A DNA stretch of 64,000 bases from Lunularia cruciata (GCA_948567375.1 OX419757.1:70680001-70744000); one strand, 5' to 3'. Shown: positions 23,203 to 36,387, counted from the first letter of the stretch. Notes: generated by a model from the sequence alone, not told the origin. Numbers and translations are program-made.

Positions 23203-23358
23203 ATGTACGTTTTAATGGTGGTTTTACAACTTACTTCTGAATGGAGTGGTGTGAGCAGAGTCCTTCTGAAAGGAATGGTGATGTACGTTTTAACGGTGGT
23301 CTTACAACTTACTTCTGAATGGAGTGGTGTGAGCAGAGTCCTTTTGAATGGAATGGTG
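23203..23358. repeat. 78-bp tandem duplication
   Basis: Two adjacent copies start ATGTACGTTTTAA (23203 and 23281) and include ACTTACTTCTGAATGGAGTG. They differ at only a few positions. The period is a multiple of three, so plus (23140-23382) and minus (23106-23396) frames both stay open and show duplicated peptides. That is a consequence of the repeat, not evidence of coding. Confidence 0.9.
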
Positions 23359-25827
23359 ATGGATGAGGCGATCGCGTTTTGACGTTTATGCTGCAACCAT
23401 CTATTTCTTCCCGCTTGTCATAGATAGTTGCGCTCAGCCAGATCTATGTGCAACTTGTCAAGAGTGGTGGATGTAGAAGTTCCAGTATTTCCTTCGTACT
23501 CCCGGGAAAAAAGCACGAAGTTCCCCGTCGAGCACATCATATAACTCGATATGGCTCTTGCAGTATCACATCGTCCTATGTTTGGCACTCCAGTTTTCAC
23601 TTCTAGCCTATCATATGACACGCTGTGACGTTTGCAGTATCCTATCTTTCTATGGATGGCTCTGGAATTTTCTGAATAATGTCTTTGTCCTTGCATTGAT
23701 GTTCTATTGGGTTGGCAGATTCTCAGGCATTTAAGATATTCCTAGACCTCGGGCATCTCATAATTCTCTCCTTGACTTGTGTTAGACGACTGGATGATAC
23801 GAGAAAAGCTTGGATTTCAGAGGGCACTAACATCACCGATAATTTAAATTCATTTATGGTTAAACATGCTACTCCGCTCCATTCATCCTCACTTACCACT
23901 TCCATCTCAGTAATATCCTATAACTTGCGGAGGACCCCGGGTATGATGAGTAATTAGGAATTTGATGATTTTTATTCCTGATGTACCTATTCTGGCAGGT
24001 TCCCTTCATAAACTCTCTTATAGTCGGATAGTATGTCAGTTTAAGCTGAATTTTGGGGGCATATAGGTACCATTTGCTTGCTCTAAAACCCAAGTGCAAT
24101 TGAGGCATTTAATTCAACGGCTCTCTAGCAAGAAAAGACCAATTGTCTGGACTGATTCTGAAAATATTAGGTCTATCAGCGCGGCCTGTTGTTCTGGGAT
24201 TCCCCCTCCGACACTGGTCGACACTTGTCGCCGGCTGCTCTGCCCATTGCCTGCATCGTGTACCACCTGAGAAACACTCATCGAGTCTTTTGTCCTTATA
24301 CATCTCGAGCGAGACCACTAAATTCCGGTTCGAGACGAGAATCACCTCCACTGAACGGAGAAAAAATCGCTCGAGTACTACGTACGTGAGCACCTCCACC
24401 CATCAGCTGGCCCCAGCTCAACCTACTAACGCACGCAAACCTAAGCCGAGTTCTCGTTCTCCCGACACGCGCCGCCCCCGTTAGCTTTTTCAACATCAAT
24501 ATATTGCTCAACTCTTCGCATTAAAAGTAAGTCAAAGTCGGTCCCCTAAGAACGCGTCCGTTCTTTCACATCAGACGCGCACTGCCTGAGCACAGATCAT
24601 CCCCCCAATCAGTGCACCACCTCAAAGTCATGGTGAAAACTGTGGCCAACCAAGTTTGAAAATGACTGCAGAGAGATAAAACCTGTACGACTAGACAGCG
24701 TTCGGATTCTCAACCAGGTAAGAAGCACCAGGTGTGCAATAAAAGACAACTACATAACCGGCTCCTGCAAGAGTCAGTTGGGTTTACAGCTGGGAACTAC
24801 GTAACCCGCCTCCGGTCACAATCTGCCAGTTCACGAAAAGCAACTGGTAACCAGGTTCACATGGAAAGCACAGCCCCCTTCGAATTATTGCACATATTCC
24901 CCTCTTGCTCGGTGGGCGGAGGAGTACGTACATCTTGATGATATTGGCTAGGTGAATGAGCAGGTTGGGTTGAGTATACCCCTTGGGGCACAAGCTAATA
25001 AAGGTAAATGAAACTCATGTATCTACCTCATGGGAAAAGGTGGGTGGAGCGTGAACAGTGAGGTAGAAGAAAACCCCAGGCCATGGAGATAAGATTTAAC
25101 CCCGTCGGGCACGGTCCCCCTGAACGCTTTCGCAACTGCTCAGGCTAGGCTAGGCTATGATTACCTTGCTTTAGAAAGAACAGCACGAGGGCTTTTCTTT
25201 GGGAACGCATTCCTCCCCCACTTGTTCCTCGTCAGAATTGCGTGGCAGTCAGGTGCTTACAGCGCAGGGGTCGTGACGTGATTATGCGCCTGCCTCCATC
25301 CAGCCCTCATGACTTGCATCCCAGCCGAACATCGTCAACTGCATCTTTGCATTTCAATGGCGGTGATGAGATCCCTGCTCCCCGAAAGAATGGCTATATC
25401 TATACTCTGCGGCCATGGTCTCAGTCAAACACCGGATCTAACTCCGTCAGTCATCGTCAGTCGAACATGGAAACGAATGTTCTGTCCATGAATCTACTGT
25501 TGACGGAGATCTGGGATGTCATCAGACAGAATGGTTTTCCTAATCCTTCTAGCCTCTTTGTTTTTATTAAATTGTTTAGTCCCCTATAGTAGGTGTGTAG
25601 CTTCATTTGGATTTGAAGACCAAATAATATCCATTCACATGGAAAGAACACATGAAGGATGAGAAGCATCTATACAGATCGTAAGGTCTACAAGCTATTG
25701 AAGCATCACCTAGTGTGATTGCTCTCCTATGGATTGCACCAGCCAATGCTCTTTGTAGAGCCATGGAGATATGTCATCTAAAGCATACTATAAAGTTTGA
25801 AAGTGAGAGTAGTACCCCCGCCGTCTA
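23359..25827. other. No recognisable gene
   Basis: Mixed composition. Patches at 24180-24480 and 25200-25500 are GC-richer. The plus frame at 25242-25589 opens at GTG (first ATG at 25284) and has no known motif. A GGCTA triplication lies at about 25144-25157. Nothing here matches the mobile elements on the right until about 25828. Confidence 0.45.
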
Positions 25828-26204
25828 ATATGATACTCTCTTGTGCACTCCTCGACAAATGTGTCAAACACTGTGTATATCACTCCAACGCTAGAGGAAC
25901 AAAGAGGTGCCCTCGTTGCATACCCCTATACTTGGAGACCTTGCACCTTGTTACTCCGTGTGCCGCCTATCTAGGAGGATGATTAATCATTCCCTCCAAA
26001 ACTGCATCACGTGTAGGATCTGTAACCACAACATCCACCATGGTCATCTGATCATCTCAAACTAAGTATAAGTCTACTTTGCCATTTAAGTATAAGTCCA
26101 CTTGTGTCATTTGCAAAGCATATGAACGCTCCATCCAAGCAAGGTGTCCACTCGCTCATGCCATAGCGAACACTATATCCATGATGACATCATGGGTAGC
26201 TATC

Positions 26205-26942
26205 TGTAATACCAAGGGTTAGCCATATGATCTAGATGTGAAATTTGGTTTAGTAACATCTAGAATAATGTTATACATGATGGTCAAAATAGATCAGATA
26301 GAAGTATCACCAAAAGAGTACTTCTACTAATAGGGCAGAAACCGAAATAGACTTGAGAACCTTAGAACCAATAGCTAGACATATGATTTAAAGGTGAGAA
26401 TTGGTTTGGTAGCATCTGGAAGGATGTTACACATGATGGACTAAACAGATCAAAAAGAGATATCACCAAAAAGGGACTTCTACTAATAGAGTAGGAACCA
26501 AAATATACCTGAAATCTTTGAAGGCAATTTTGGAGGCCTAAACGGATGAATTAGGCCTCGAAAATGTGCAGATTCCCCCCCAATGGAGGAAAGGTTGGTC
26601 TTCCTTCCCCCTTGGTTTTTCTCGTCAAGAGCTTTCCAATGGTACCTTACTCATGTGATTCTGAGATTCCTACAGGAAGATTCCCTAAAAGATTCCCTCC
26701 GGTCAAAGCTCGTTTGACCAACCAGATAGGACCTAGACCAGACAGGTCACCCATCCAAGTAAGTAATCCAAGGGTGGAGCTTGCTGACATGTCACCTATC
26801 TGTGTCCTTAATCCTATGGTGGAGCTTCCTTGGAGGAGATCCTCTTTGTCTATATAATAAAGAGAAGGTGCTCCCTTGGGGCATCGAATGTTTGAGTGTG
26901 CAATCTGTGTTTTCTCTCTTCTCTTGTCCTCGGAGTATTACA
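26205..26942 (+). mobile_element. Solo LTR, family S, with exact TSD CTATC
   Basis: Starts TGTAATACC and ends GTATTACA, so the termini are inverted repeats with TG...CA ends. It is flanked by CTATC at 26200-26204 and 26943-26947. There is no internal region, so it is a solo LTR left by LTR-LTR recombination. The first part is a tandem duplication with a period of about 156 bases (ACCAA at 26211 and 26367). The corresponding position in non-LTR copy A (about 361-380) lacks the insertion. Orientation is inferred from the TATA-like box at 26851 and its relatives. Confidence 0.93.
26851..26858 (+). promoter_or_regulatory. TATA box-like site of the family S LTR
   Basis: TATATAAT within CTATATAATAAAGAGAAGG. 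The same context occurs in the LTR at 59022-59757 (near 59666), in altered form near 61970, and in the reverse-strand copy at 63373-63949. Its position about 90 bases before the LTR end fits a retrotransposon core promoter near the U3/R boundary. Confidence 0.5.
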
Positions 26943-29430
26943 CTATCCTTTGTCCTTTGAAAGGACACTATGTCATATGGACCGGTGCTGCATCTAGTGT
27001 AGAACCACACTCACAAGTGAGTAACATAGATGTAGACGGGTGAACGAAACCTAGGCGGAAACTCATGGTGTAGAGAAGGTGGCTGGTGTAGGTTAGAATG
27101 CCCTAATGCATGGTCGAGCTAAGATCCAAGAGCATGTATCCTTGCTGGAGAAAGATGTGCTCTGGTGGCACAAGGAATGGACAAGTCAACTAAGAGAGAA
27201 TGTAGCGTATGTTGACATTGTTGCTCCATTAAGGAAAATTGCAAACCTCTAGTCCAATTTGGCGGTAGTGAAGCAAAGGATGGAAGGTCCTCCTGTGCCT
27301 ATGGGGATAGACCATCTCTTGTCTGCCGCAATAACACATGGAGAGAAAAGGATCCCTCTTCCATCTTGGTCCTATGTGTCTCCAAAATTGGCCTATCAGC
27401 AATCACAAATGGGAGGAAAGTAGGAGTGACGAGAGAGCACAACTACCCAAAAATACTATAGGTGCCATCTCCTCCATAAATAATAGGCCTACCCTTCCGC
27501 AAGAGATTGGTAAAGATGTTTGACTACATGCCAAATCCCCCATCAGACACTCAAATATTCTTGGTCCGATGATATCACCAAAGACTCCCATAATCCTCCT
27601 ATCAAAAGCTCTCAAACATGATAGGAAAGTCAAGGAAGAGGGAACCGTGCATAGAAGGTAAGGTAAGTCGATCTATGAGCAATACTAGGAGAGAGTATAC
27701 CAAATACCACCTATGGAGAATATCCTTTGCAAGAACATCGTCTAAGAATCATGCTACAAAATCCTTAGATCCTATTGGCATTCCAAGAATACATAGTCCA
27801 TTTATAGATGTGACACACCTCTCTAGAAGCTCAAGGTGGGAAGGGATACATGAAGGGGACCAAGCTCTACACTTTGACAACTTGACTTTGAAGCCTATGA
27901 GATGTAGCTCAGTAATCAAGTGATCAAAGGCCTACATAATCTGATCTACGGGGCCTACAATGCGCATATCACCTTCCAAGGAGGGAAATACACAACCTAG
28001 CATGGCCAAAGTAGCAAATAAGAGAACTCTAAAGTGGGCCATGGCAAAAAGATGTCCCCCTTAAAGATCTCCTTGTCATGTATCAAAAATGGACTCCAAG
28101 ACTGTGACTCCCTCCTATGACCAACCATGCTGGTAGTAAAGGGAAGCAAGAAAGCCATAAAACAACCACACAAAAGGAATGAGACTTGCCCAAGATCAAC
28201 CGGCTTCCCTAAGCTCTCTAAAGATGGATGCTTGAGAGATGCTATTAAAAGCATTCTCAACATCCACCTATAGGATAACCCACTCTACATATAGGAGTGC
28301 TTTCATGCCTAGAGATATAGCCTCACAACCTCCAAGTAAAGCTACTCCAAACTGATGTGAACTAAAGGTGCTCTCAAAAGTGAGATCTATGTTGAAGGAC
28401 AATGGTGTGGCTAACCAAACACAAAAATATCTCTTCAATAGAAATTGGTCTAATGCCCTTATGCACTTCTTTATTGCAAGAAGTTGACTAGCACCTAATA
28501 CCTGACTAACTAATATAGGAATATCTCTCCTTGCTATTGCTATAGCTACGTGAAACAACTTAGTGAATCCACTAGAAGGACCATTTTCCTAAAAGCAATC
28601 TCTAAGATGATCATACACCATCCTTGACAAGCCTCTTGAGGAGAGGAAAGTAGTAGTGCACAATGCTTGTGCAAAAAGTGATCTATCAAGACATAAAAGC
28701 TGCTCAACTTGATAATATAAGACCTCTAATGGTACTCCCTCTCCTACCATGGGATGTAGTGAGAGTAGGGAAGCAATAGTCTCATCAGTGTGAATAGCCA
28801 TAGATAAAGGGTGTAACGCTTGTGGTACTCTAGTAACTCTCTCGCTTGACCCAATGTCTTGCATAGTTGTAATTGAGTGGACGTTGTGGTATCTTGCAAT
28901 AGCACCTATCTCCTATAACATGTAGTGCAACCCAACCCCCACTCGGAATCAAAAAAATCTAGCAACCACCTCTCTATGATCCATATACCCTCCTCTAGCA
29001 TAATGAAAGCACCATCAAGGGAGTAAGAGGAATAAGAACCATGCTAACTCGCCCAAGGGATTCCGTGCCAAACAATCAAGTGGTAAGCAAAAAGCCTATC
29101 TAGCTTCATCATGGCGTGTATGGGGTAGCCTATGGAATAGACGTGGATATGGAAAATTAGTCTCAAATAACCCTGAGACACAACCTACCTTATATGCTAA
29201 CTACTCCCATGATTTGATTGGTATCCTTGGAATGATCAATGAAGGAATAGAAGAAGCATTTGTAATCCCAAGTATCATTGTTGTTGGTGTGATCGCTCGC
29301 CTCACTTGAGCATCCCAAGTGGTCCAATCATAGTCATTGTGCATCCTTCTCACATGGATCTTTATCCCTTGCAAGGTAAAGCATCGATGACACACTGGGC
29401 ATGTTGTATCTTGAGCCGCTCATATTGCCT

Positions 29431-32400
29431 TGCATGTGGAAGTGTAGCCATGGCGAGCACAAATTAATGATAGTGACACACTATGCTCCTCTCCATATCT
29501 CCTCATACCTGCAAAATCATAACTCCTCATATTCCAACTCACATGAGTAAATATTATCTGTCCAAATTCAAAAAAGTATAAATTCTCATAACTTTCAATT
29601 CACATCTCAAAACTTTTTCAAACTAAATTTCCAGTGAACTCAAACATGAAGACTAAGAGATTAGAAATGAAATTCCCAATTCATCACTTTTAATATGAAG
29701 TAATCACTCTAAATCCTAAAAAACCTAAAAGTCATCATAACTTTCTACTCAATTCTCCATAGCTTTCAATCTAAGTACCAATGGAACCGAAATTGAAAAA
29801 CTACAAAATTGACTATTCACTCATGTGATGTATGCATGTGAGCTCTCCAAAACTCAATATATCGTATTTCTCATTTTTCACTCTCTCTATCTCACCTATC
29901 TCACGTCTCTCTCTCCTTATCTCACAAGGAAAGTAGTGGATTGGAAATTCGCAATGAGAATGAAACATATTATAATAGAGAACTGTGTCAATCTTGTCAC
30001 CTCCGGAATGACCACAGTTTAAACAAGAATAAGATATACCGTCCCTTAAACCTACGAGGTAGAGGACTTGTTATTTGATAACTTCTATACGAAAGTCTTT
30101 AACAGATTTGGCCAAACCCGATGCATGTATAGCGTAGAGTTAGTACGCAAAAAGAGATGAAATATTCTCTAAAACTTTTCCTAATTAACTTTGCTCAAAT
30201 GGAAACAAGAGGTAGGATATATTGTACAAATATTGACGGAATTATCAATAGCAGTTCTTTTATGACATAAACAAGTTGTAAGAAAAAAAAACGATAGACG
30301 ATGGAAGAGATCCAGAATAACTTTGGTCATAAATGAGAAGTTAGTATTTATAGTTATAGAGTTCGGAAATATCTAGACCCCATTCGCATGAAAAAATTGG
30401 GTGTGTGAATGAAGTTTAACGTACCTCGACTATCATATACCAGATCTGGTGTTCATTCTATACAACTTTGAAAGAAACCAAACAAGATATAACATTCGGT
30501 GTAACCTTTATGTTTTTTAATATTGAATTTTCGGAGGCGTGGAATAACCAAAACTTGAACTGATAGAATAATAATAACAATAATAATCTAAAGCCTGGAC
30601 CATCAGTTTAGTATTAATTACTGTTTGAGTGCCTCAACGATGCTAATCTCTCTTGATAGTACTCAACTCTAGGGCTCTAATCTCTCTATTTATTTATCAA
30701 CAGATAAATAAGATTTTTTCCAAAAGATAAAGCCATCTAAATTTAGGGACACAATGAGCGAAACCTAGAAGAGACCTAAATCCTCATAAGATTAACATCA
30801 ATATTTTTCACATTTTATACGTTGTCAATTTTTTTCATCATGATCAAAAATGGAAAATGTCTCATCCAAAACATCTTAAATATAATTTCAAGATACAAAA
30901 TTCAAATAAAATCAATTAGGTCATGTATTAGTTGTAACAAAATACCCAGCTGGGTGGACTATATATATATGGTTCATTCACATCAAGATTTAGGGCATGG
31001 AGTAAAAAGGTTGGAGTGATATTTTGACTATGTTTTATGCAGGCAGATTAACTTGGCTTTATTAAGTGCAATAAACTATCAATCCTAGACATGTTTGAGG
31101 TCCAGGCTCTCAAGGGGAGTATAATTTCTTCCCAATTTGAGATTATAATATCAACCAAGAAAATCAATTGGAAAGGACAAACCTCAAACTCATGAAAATA
31201 CAAAAGAACTTTTTTTCCAAAGAAGTTACATTATTGTAGAGATCACCTTTTGAGGTTTCTATGTCTATACAACAATCATACGAAAATTGGTCCACTTAAT
31301 TTCAAATATTATCAATTATAAATCCAATAAAATCAACAAGAGGATCTATGGTTTAACATTGTGTAATGTTGCAGTTTCATTGGAAGAGTACATAAAGACG
31401 CCTATTGGGTACACAAATTAAGGGGTTTAGTTCGAGAAATTGCAGAAATTGCTGCAGGAAAGGGGTGACGAAAAATAAACAACACGTTTGAAGTTTCGAG
31501 AAATAAATTCCATAAAATCTTCAATAAGAAATCAAGTAAAAGCGGCATAGAATAATTAACACCAAAATGAAGAAGCCAAAATAAATGGACACACACCGCA
31601 TATTATTACATATCACATCCTAACAAAATCCATAACTAATTTTAGGACCATCATAACAGATTAAGACATCACTAAACCCGTAAAATATTTCTAAGACCAC
31701 CATATAAAGATCTACAAATATCACTAAGAAGGAAGTCAGTAACAACCCAATTTGAAACCTTATTTATTAAGCAAGTACTGTTTCTCTACTTCACAATCTG
31801 AAAGTTCTTTCTTCTTTATGTAATGAACCATAAAATAAACGAATTTGCTGTGTAATACAAGTAAATACCTAGGAATTTACCTCAGGAATATACCCCAGAA
31901 GGAAGAACACCTCTGAATAGAATGAGATTCTCTTCCTTTGCATATTGTAAATTTCTTGGCGTGGATCGTCACTGTCCTTTGCTACAGTTTCTCTCTCGAT
32001 TTCATGGATAGAATCGAGCCTTTGGATTGACCGTTCTTCGTACAAGATTGTCAGGACTTCATCGAAGCTCTCAACTCTCGAATTGTTGAGTTATAGAGAT
32101 CGATCGACCTATTTCCAATGGGATTAACCAAACCGAATCCTTCCAAATTTCGCGTGCGGCTCTTGACGGCCCCGCAAATGGAGCCCGGGAGGAGCGCGGT
32201 TTAGAACCCATGTGTTGAGCCCCATTGCATCACTGTGAGTGACCTAACGCTAACCTCACAATGTTGGAAAGGAGAAAGGTGATTCGAAGCCTAACGGAAT
32301 GCACAGTGAGAAAGTTAGAAGCTTGTGGGATTGTTTCTACCTCCCGATGGAACAGAAGATGCGAGACCTAACGGGATGATTCGTAACAATAGCCAATCGA

Positions 32401-34169
32401 TTCCGGTGGTACACTCCTCCAGATGTGCTTGGTTGCGAATTCTCCTCCACAACTCAGATCCCCGAGCAATGTCAGATGGACCGATGCACTTATAAGGTTT
32501 GATCCAAGAAAGGACGCCTTGTAGAACCCTTATAAGGTTTGTCCAAGAAAGGAAGCTCGATCGAGAACAACGTTCTCGGTCTTTGCCTGCTTAGTCCATC
32601 ATTGTACAGAAGATAAGCGAAAGGTGTTCACCGACCTTGCCTGATTCCGACTACAGTGGTGAGAGGGACTTAGTAGGATGCGGCACCGGTGTGACTAACC
32701 TTGATAGAAGTGTGCGCGACCGATAGTCTCGGTGATGGAGCCCTGTCCAAATCGCAGCATAAAGTACGAGGGACTCGCAAATTTCACAATATCCTTCATT
32801 CCGTCGTCATTCGATAAGTCAAATTTGCCTAACTGTCATCGTAACTGTGCCTAGAGATCCGCAAAAAGGATCACAATAAATGAACAATGCTCAACTGGAT
32901 GAACAATACCTTGCGTTAGTTTCTCCTGCTGTCATTTCTGGCCCATTTCGTTTGATTGACAAGTGTGCTACCAACTCGTCTTCTCACCGACATTTCCAAC
33001 TAATGGTCATGCACTACTGTGAACATCTGAAAAGTTGAAGTTCGTTTTGTACTATTTGCATTTGTAGAACCCGAACTGTTCAAAATAGCAGAAAAATTTC
33101 TCATTTATTGTGCGAATTGGACTTCACATAGTATTCAGGATATTTGGCCCTTGCAGCGGATAAGATTTGGGTGTTCAATAAAATATTCGGAAAACAAATG
33201 TGTGTCTACAAGGTTGAGGAACACGAGTTTTGATTTACACTTTTTTCTGTTAGTATCGAAGGACGCAAACATACTCCGCAATTTGTGTCCAGAATCATGC
33301 ACGACAAGTTTTCCTTCAACTGTTCCTATCAGGATGAGAGACATCAAACGCGGACTTCACTGCATCCACAAAGTCTATGAAAAGTAAGTCTCCTCTGAAC
33401 ACTGTTTGTCATCAGAATTGGGAAGTTTTTAAGGGCGAAGCACTGGTTGTGTTTCTCAAACTGCCTAAGGCAGTTCTCCTTGCACTGTTACCATCAGGAT
33501 GAATAGGCGCCTTCTCCTTGCTATATTCATTGTCTAGCACGACTTTCAAGAGCATCGCAAGGGGTTCATAAGCACAGTGGCCTCATAACCAGGAAAGGAA
33601 GTGGAAAGGGACGTCAGAGAGGGTGAGAACAACTCATTACATTCCCCACAACTTGGGAACTTTGGGTTGTAGCCTTGTGTAGAGTAATTTGCAATACGGG
33701 ATTTAAGTCATTAAAAAATGCGAGATGAAACCATGTATCATCGGTGTTCAGGTCCCCATAATAGTCCAGACATAAAGTAAAAGTACGAATATGTCCTATA
33801 TGAGCTGTTTTCCTTGTAGATTTAAACATGCCTTCTCCCATTTCTATCCGGGTTGAGGAGCTCTGACAAAATCTTCTGGTATGTGGGGGCCTCCTAAATA
33901 TTTGGTCCTAACTCCTAAGTCTTTGGTCAAAGTGTTGCATCTGTAAAGGGATGGGCTCGTTATGGGCTTTGACGAATATTTTACTATTGAATTTGAGACC
34001 ACTCGAATTCGTGAGGTTGTATCTAGATGGTTAGGATCCCGAGGTTAGAGAAGATTGTGGAGAGAATTCTCATCGAACATAATGTGCTGTCTGAATGAAT
34101 TTTCTTAAATCCTTCATCTCCATTTGGATACATACAGCAAGTATTTCACTAGTCTCGGACATGCTCCTG
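29431..34169. other. AT-rich to mixed DNA, nothing recognised
   Basis: 29500-29830 has the low-complexity look of a retrotransposon leader but no match I can name. 29830-31960 is AT-rich and stop-dense. 31970-32880 is GC-balanced and contains a short direct repeat (CTTATAAGGTTTG...CCAAGAAAGGA at about 32490 and 32529). 33130-33840 carries weak frames on both strands. No gene, RNA or element can be supported. Confidence 0.45.
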
Positions 34170-34304
34170 TATGTCATACAACTTGATATGATGCTTCCAA
34201 ACTGTTAAGAATTGTTGTTTCCCCTAAATGAAGTTATATGTCATACAACTTGATTTGATATTTGCAAACTGATAAGAATTGTTGTTCCTTCTAAATGAAA
34301 TTGA
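34170..34304. repeat. 67-bp tandem repeat, two copies
   Basis: ATGTCATACAACTTGAT begins at 34171 and again at 34238. Both copies continue through AAGAATTGTTGTT to a C/T-rich end and CTAAATGAA. They differ at several bases. It lies just outside the copia LTR. Confidence 0.88.
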
Positions 34305-34319
34305 AAGTCTATCCTCTTA

Positions 34320-34899
34320 AGGCATCCTAGCTCTCCGCATTTCCCGTCTCAATAGAGTAGACACTCTTAATTGCTCACAACAATATTCAATTTATTCCCT
34401 CTCTCATAACCTTAGATAATACACAATAATTCACTTACGTAGTATGATAGACATCCCAAGGTAAGCCACACATAAAACACCTAAAACTATATACAAGGTG
34501 CTAGGAATGATCGTTGTAGGAGAACTAACACACAGTAGTTCACTTACGCAGCATGATAGACACCCCAAGATAAGCCACACATAAAACCCCTAAAACTATA
34601 TACAAGGTACTAGGAATGATAGTTGTAAGAGAACTAATACACAATAGTTCACTTACGTAGCATGATAGACATCCCAAGATAAGCCACACATAAAACATCT
34701 AAAACTATATACAAGGTGCTGGGAATGATTGTTGTAGGAGAACTAACTATTACACAGAAGCAAGGATGATGCTTTGCTTAATCCTAAGTGCGACTGCACC
34801 CCATTTTACTCTAGTGAGATATATGAACTCTAGAGGTACTTAACCTATAAACACAAAAACTAAAGATTGCTCTAAATTAGAAATTAACTAAATCTAACA
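34320..34899 (-). mobile_element. 3' LTR of the Ty1/copia element (outer end uncertain)
   Basis: On the minus strand a polypurine tract AAATGGGAG (34908-34900) is followed directly by TGTTAGATTTAG, the standard copia arrangement of PPT then LTR start. The LTR therefore runs downwards from 34899. Most of it is the 109-bp triplication listed separately. I cannot identify the outer terminus or a target duplication, so 34320 is an estimate. Confidence 0.6.
34417..34745. repeat. 109-bp tandem triplication in the copia LTR
   Basis: TCACTTACGTAG-type starts occur at 34431, 34540 and 34649, giving an exact 109-base period. Each unit contains GATAAGCCACACATAAAA-like and CTATATACAAGG blocks. Units differ at a few percent of positions. 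In minus-strand orientation this lies within the LTR, where tandem repeats often act as enhancer-like U3 modules. Confidence 0.95.
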
Positions 34900-36382
34900 C
34901 TCCCATTTAATGAGATTTTTGGACAATTCCCATGTCTACTATAAATTTTTATTTTATTTTTAGCTAGTGCTTTTTTAAACACATTTGCTATCATTTTCAT
35001 GTGTAGGATAGTAAACTAACTCCATAACAATTTCTTTCTCTTTCTCTTCAACAAACCTTCTTCTATTATATACAAGTTTAGCCCTTGGGCAATGTATAGG
35101 ATTGTACTAAACGCTATAATTCATGTATTATCACAATAAAATATTGTAGGATTTGTCTATTTAATCCTTAAGAAGTCTCTTGTTCCAAATGACTTGAGTA
35201 ACATTTAAGATTACCATGAATTTTGTCTCACTAGTAGACAATGCAATAGATGGTTGCTTCGTATTACACCATCTATTGCTCTTCCACTAAGCATAATCAC
35301 ATATCCACTAGTTGATCTATTATTATAAATATCATCTACCCAATTTGCATTTGTATATGCTATTAGAATAGAAGGTTTATTTCCCTATTTCACTGACTCC
35401 AAATAAGCATCTTGTGTGCCTTTCAAGTACATGAACAATCTCTTCATAACATCTTCTTGCTAGTGTATCTAGTAAGTACTCCCATTGCAGAGCATATATC
35501 TAGTCTTGTATGTCTTGTATGATAAACATCATAGAACCAAGTGCATCTGATAGAGAAATTGAAAGGTTTTGTTTTGGTCTTTTAACTCTTCTTCTATGCT
35601 TCCATTTTGCTTCCATCCTAGATCAAGAGTGTAGAAAAAAGTTTTTCCTCTATCATTCTATAGTTAACAAGTATCAATTTCACATATTGTGGTTGACTGA
35701 TCCAAATCCAACTTGCTCTTTTGTCTCTTATCACCTTAATCTTCAAATGAGTTTCATTGGATCAAGGTTGATCATCTCAAAGACATAACACAAGAAATCT
35801 ATCACTCTATTGACATATTATCTATTTCCAAGTAGTAGCAAGTTAGCTACATATAAAACAACGTAAATCATCCTTACAATAGAAACTCATGGTAGAGTTT
35901 GCTTGTTGAAGCATTGCTTCTCAAATATGAGTCTAGTTTCTCGTACTTGGTTTTAGGATCTTGTTTAAGACCAAATAGAGCTTTCTTAAGCAAACATACC
36001 TTCCCTTTGCCTTCAACATACCCATTTGGAACATTATATTGATAGTCTTTTTTAGATCTCTATCAAGAAAAACTATCTTCACATTTAGTGGTTCCACTTC
36101 CCAATCTTTGTCCATAGTAAGTGCTAAAAGCATATTGATAGATCCATACTTGGCCACTAGTGTAAAGGTTTATGTATAATCAATTGATGCTTCTTGGTTG
36201 AAGCCCATTGCAACTAATCTTGCTTTCTACTTCAAAATCTTGTTCTCAAACATTTAACTCTAAACAACAATTTAGAGCTTATTGCTTTTCTACCTGGTCT
36301 TAAATTAGATAGAACCCATGTACTATTGGTAAGAAGATATTTCTTCTCTTCTACTATAGCCAATTCCTACTGATTCAAATCT
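34900..36382 (-). mobile_element. Ty1/copia pol remnant: RT and RNase H
   Basis: Minus strand. The RT block is clearest at 35933-36157 (VAKYGSINMLLALTMDKDWE with VKIVFLDRDLKKTI), preceded by ARLVAMGFNQEASIDYT (36160-36240) and by LLTNSTWVLSNLRPGRKA (about 36290-36350). Downstream are the connection (IISQPQYVKLIL-type block, 35600-35700), DICSAMGVLTRYTS (35460-35510), an RNase H-like region with STSGYVIMLSGRAIDGVI (about 35220-35310), and FVEEKEKEIVMELVYYPT (about 34990-35060). The order and motifs are those of plant Ty1/copia pol. Stops and frameshifts occur throughout. The upstream part of the same element continues beyond the inserted gypsy element at 43956-44613. Confidence 0.85.
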
Positions 36383-36387
36383 GGTCT

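Larger units (their letters stand above)
25828..29430 (-). mobile_element. Decayed non-LTR retrotransposon with C2H2 finger (copy B)
   Basis: Minus strand, read from 29430 down. A C2H2 zinc finger comes first (about 29335-29415, CPVCHRCFTLQGIKIHVRRM followed by H; spacing C-x2-C and H-x4-H). Next is a degenerate N-terminal region (28600-28960). The RT fingers follow (28268-28558: RDIPILVSQVLGASQL, HQFGVALLGGCEA). Palm remnants lie at 28000-28270 (HSRTFKVRPW-type block, mostly frameshifted). The C-terminal extension is at about 27400-27640 (LPISCGRVGLLFMEEMAP, FLGSCALSS). The palm catalytic box, SLADDTHIV in copy A, here reads SLEGDMRIV, so a catalytic aspartate is gone. A 738-bp solo LTR splits the 3' part at 26205-26942. 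Zinc fingers of this kind occur in several LINE-like ORFs, presumably for nucleic-acid binding. Confidence 0.78.

Noticed and set aside
34417-34745. Three regularly spaced repeats considered as a CRISPR-like array
   Set aside because: The repeats are contiguous 109-bp tandem units without unique spacers, inside a plant copia LTR.
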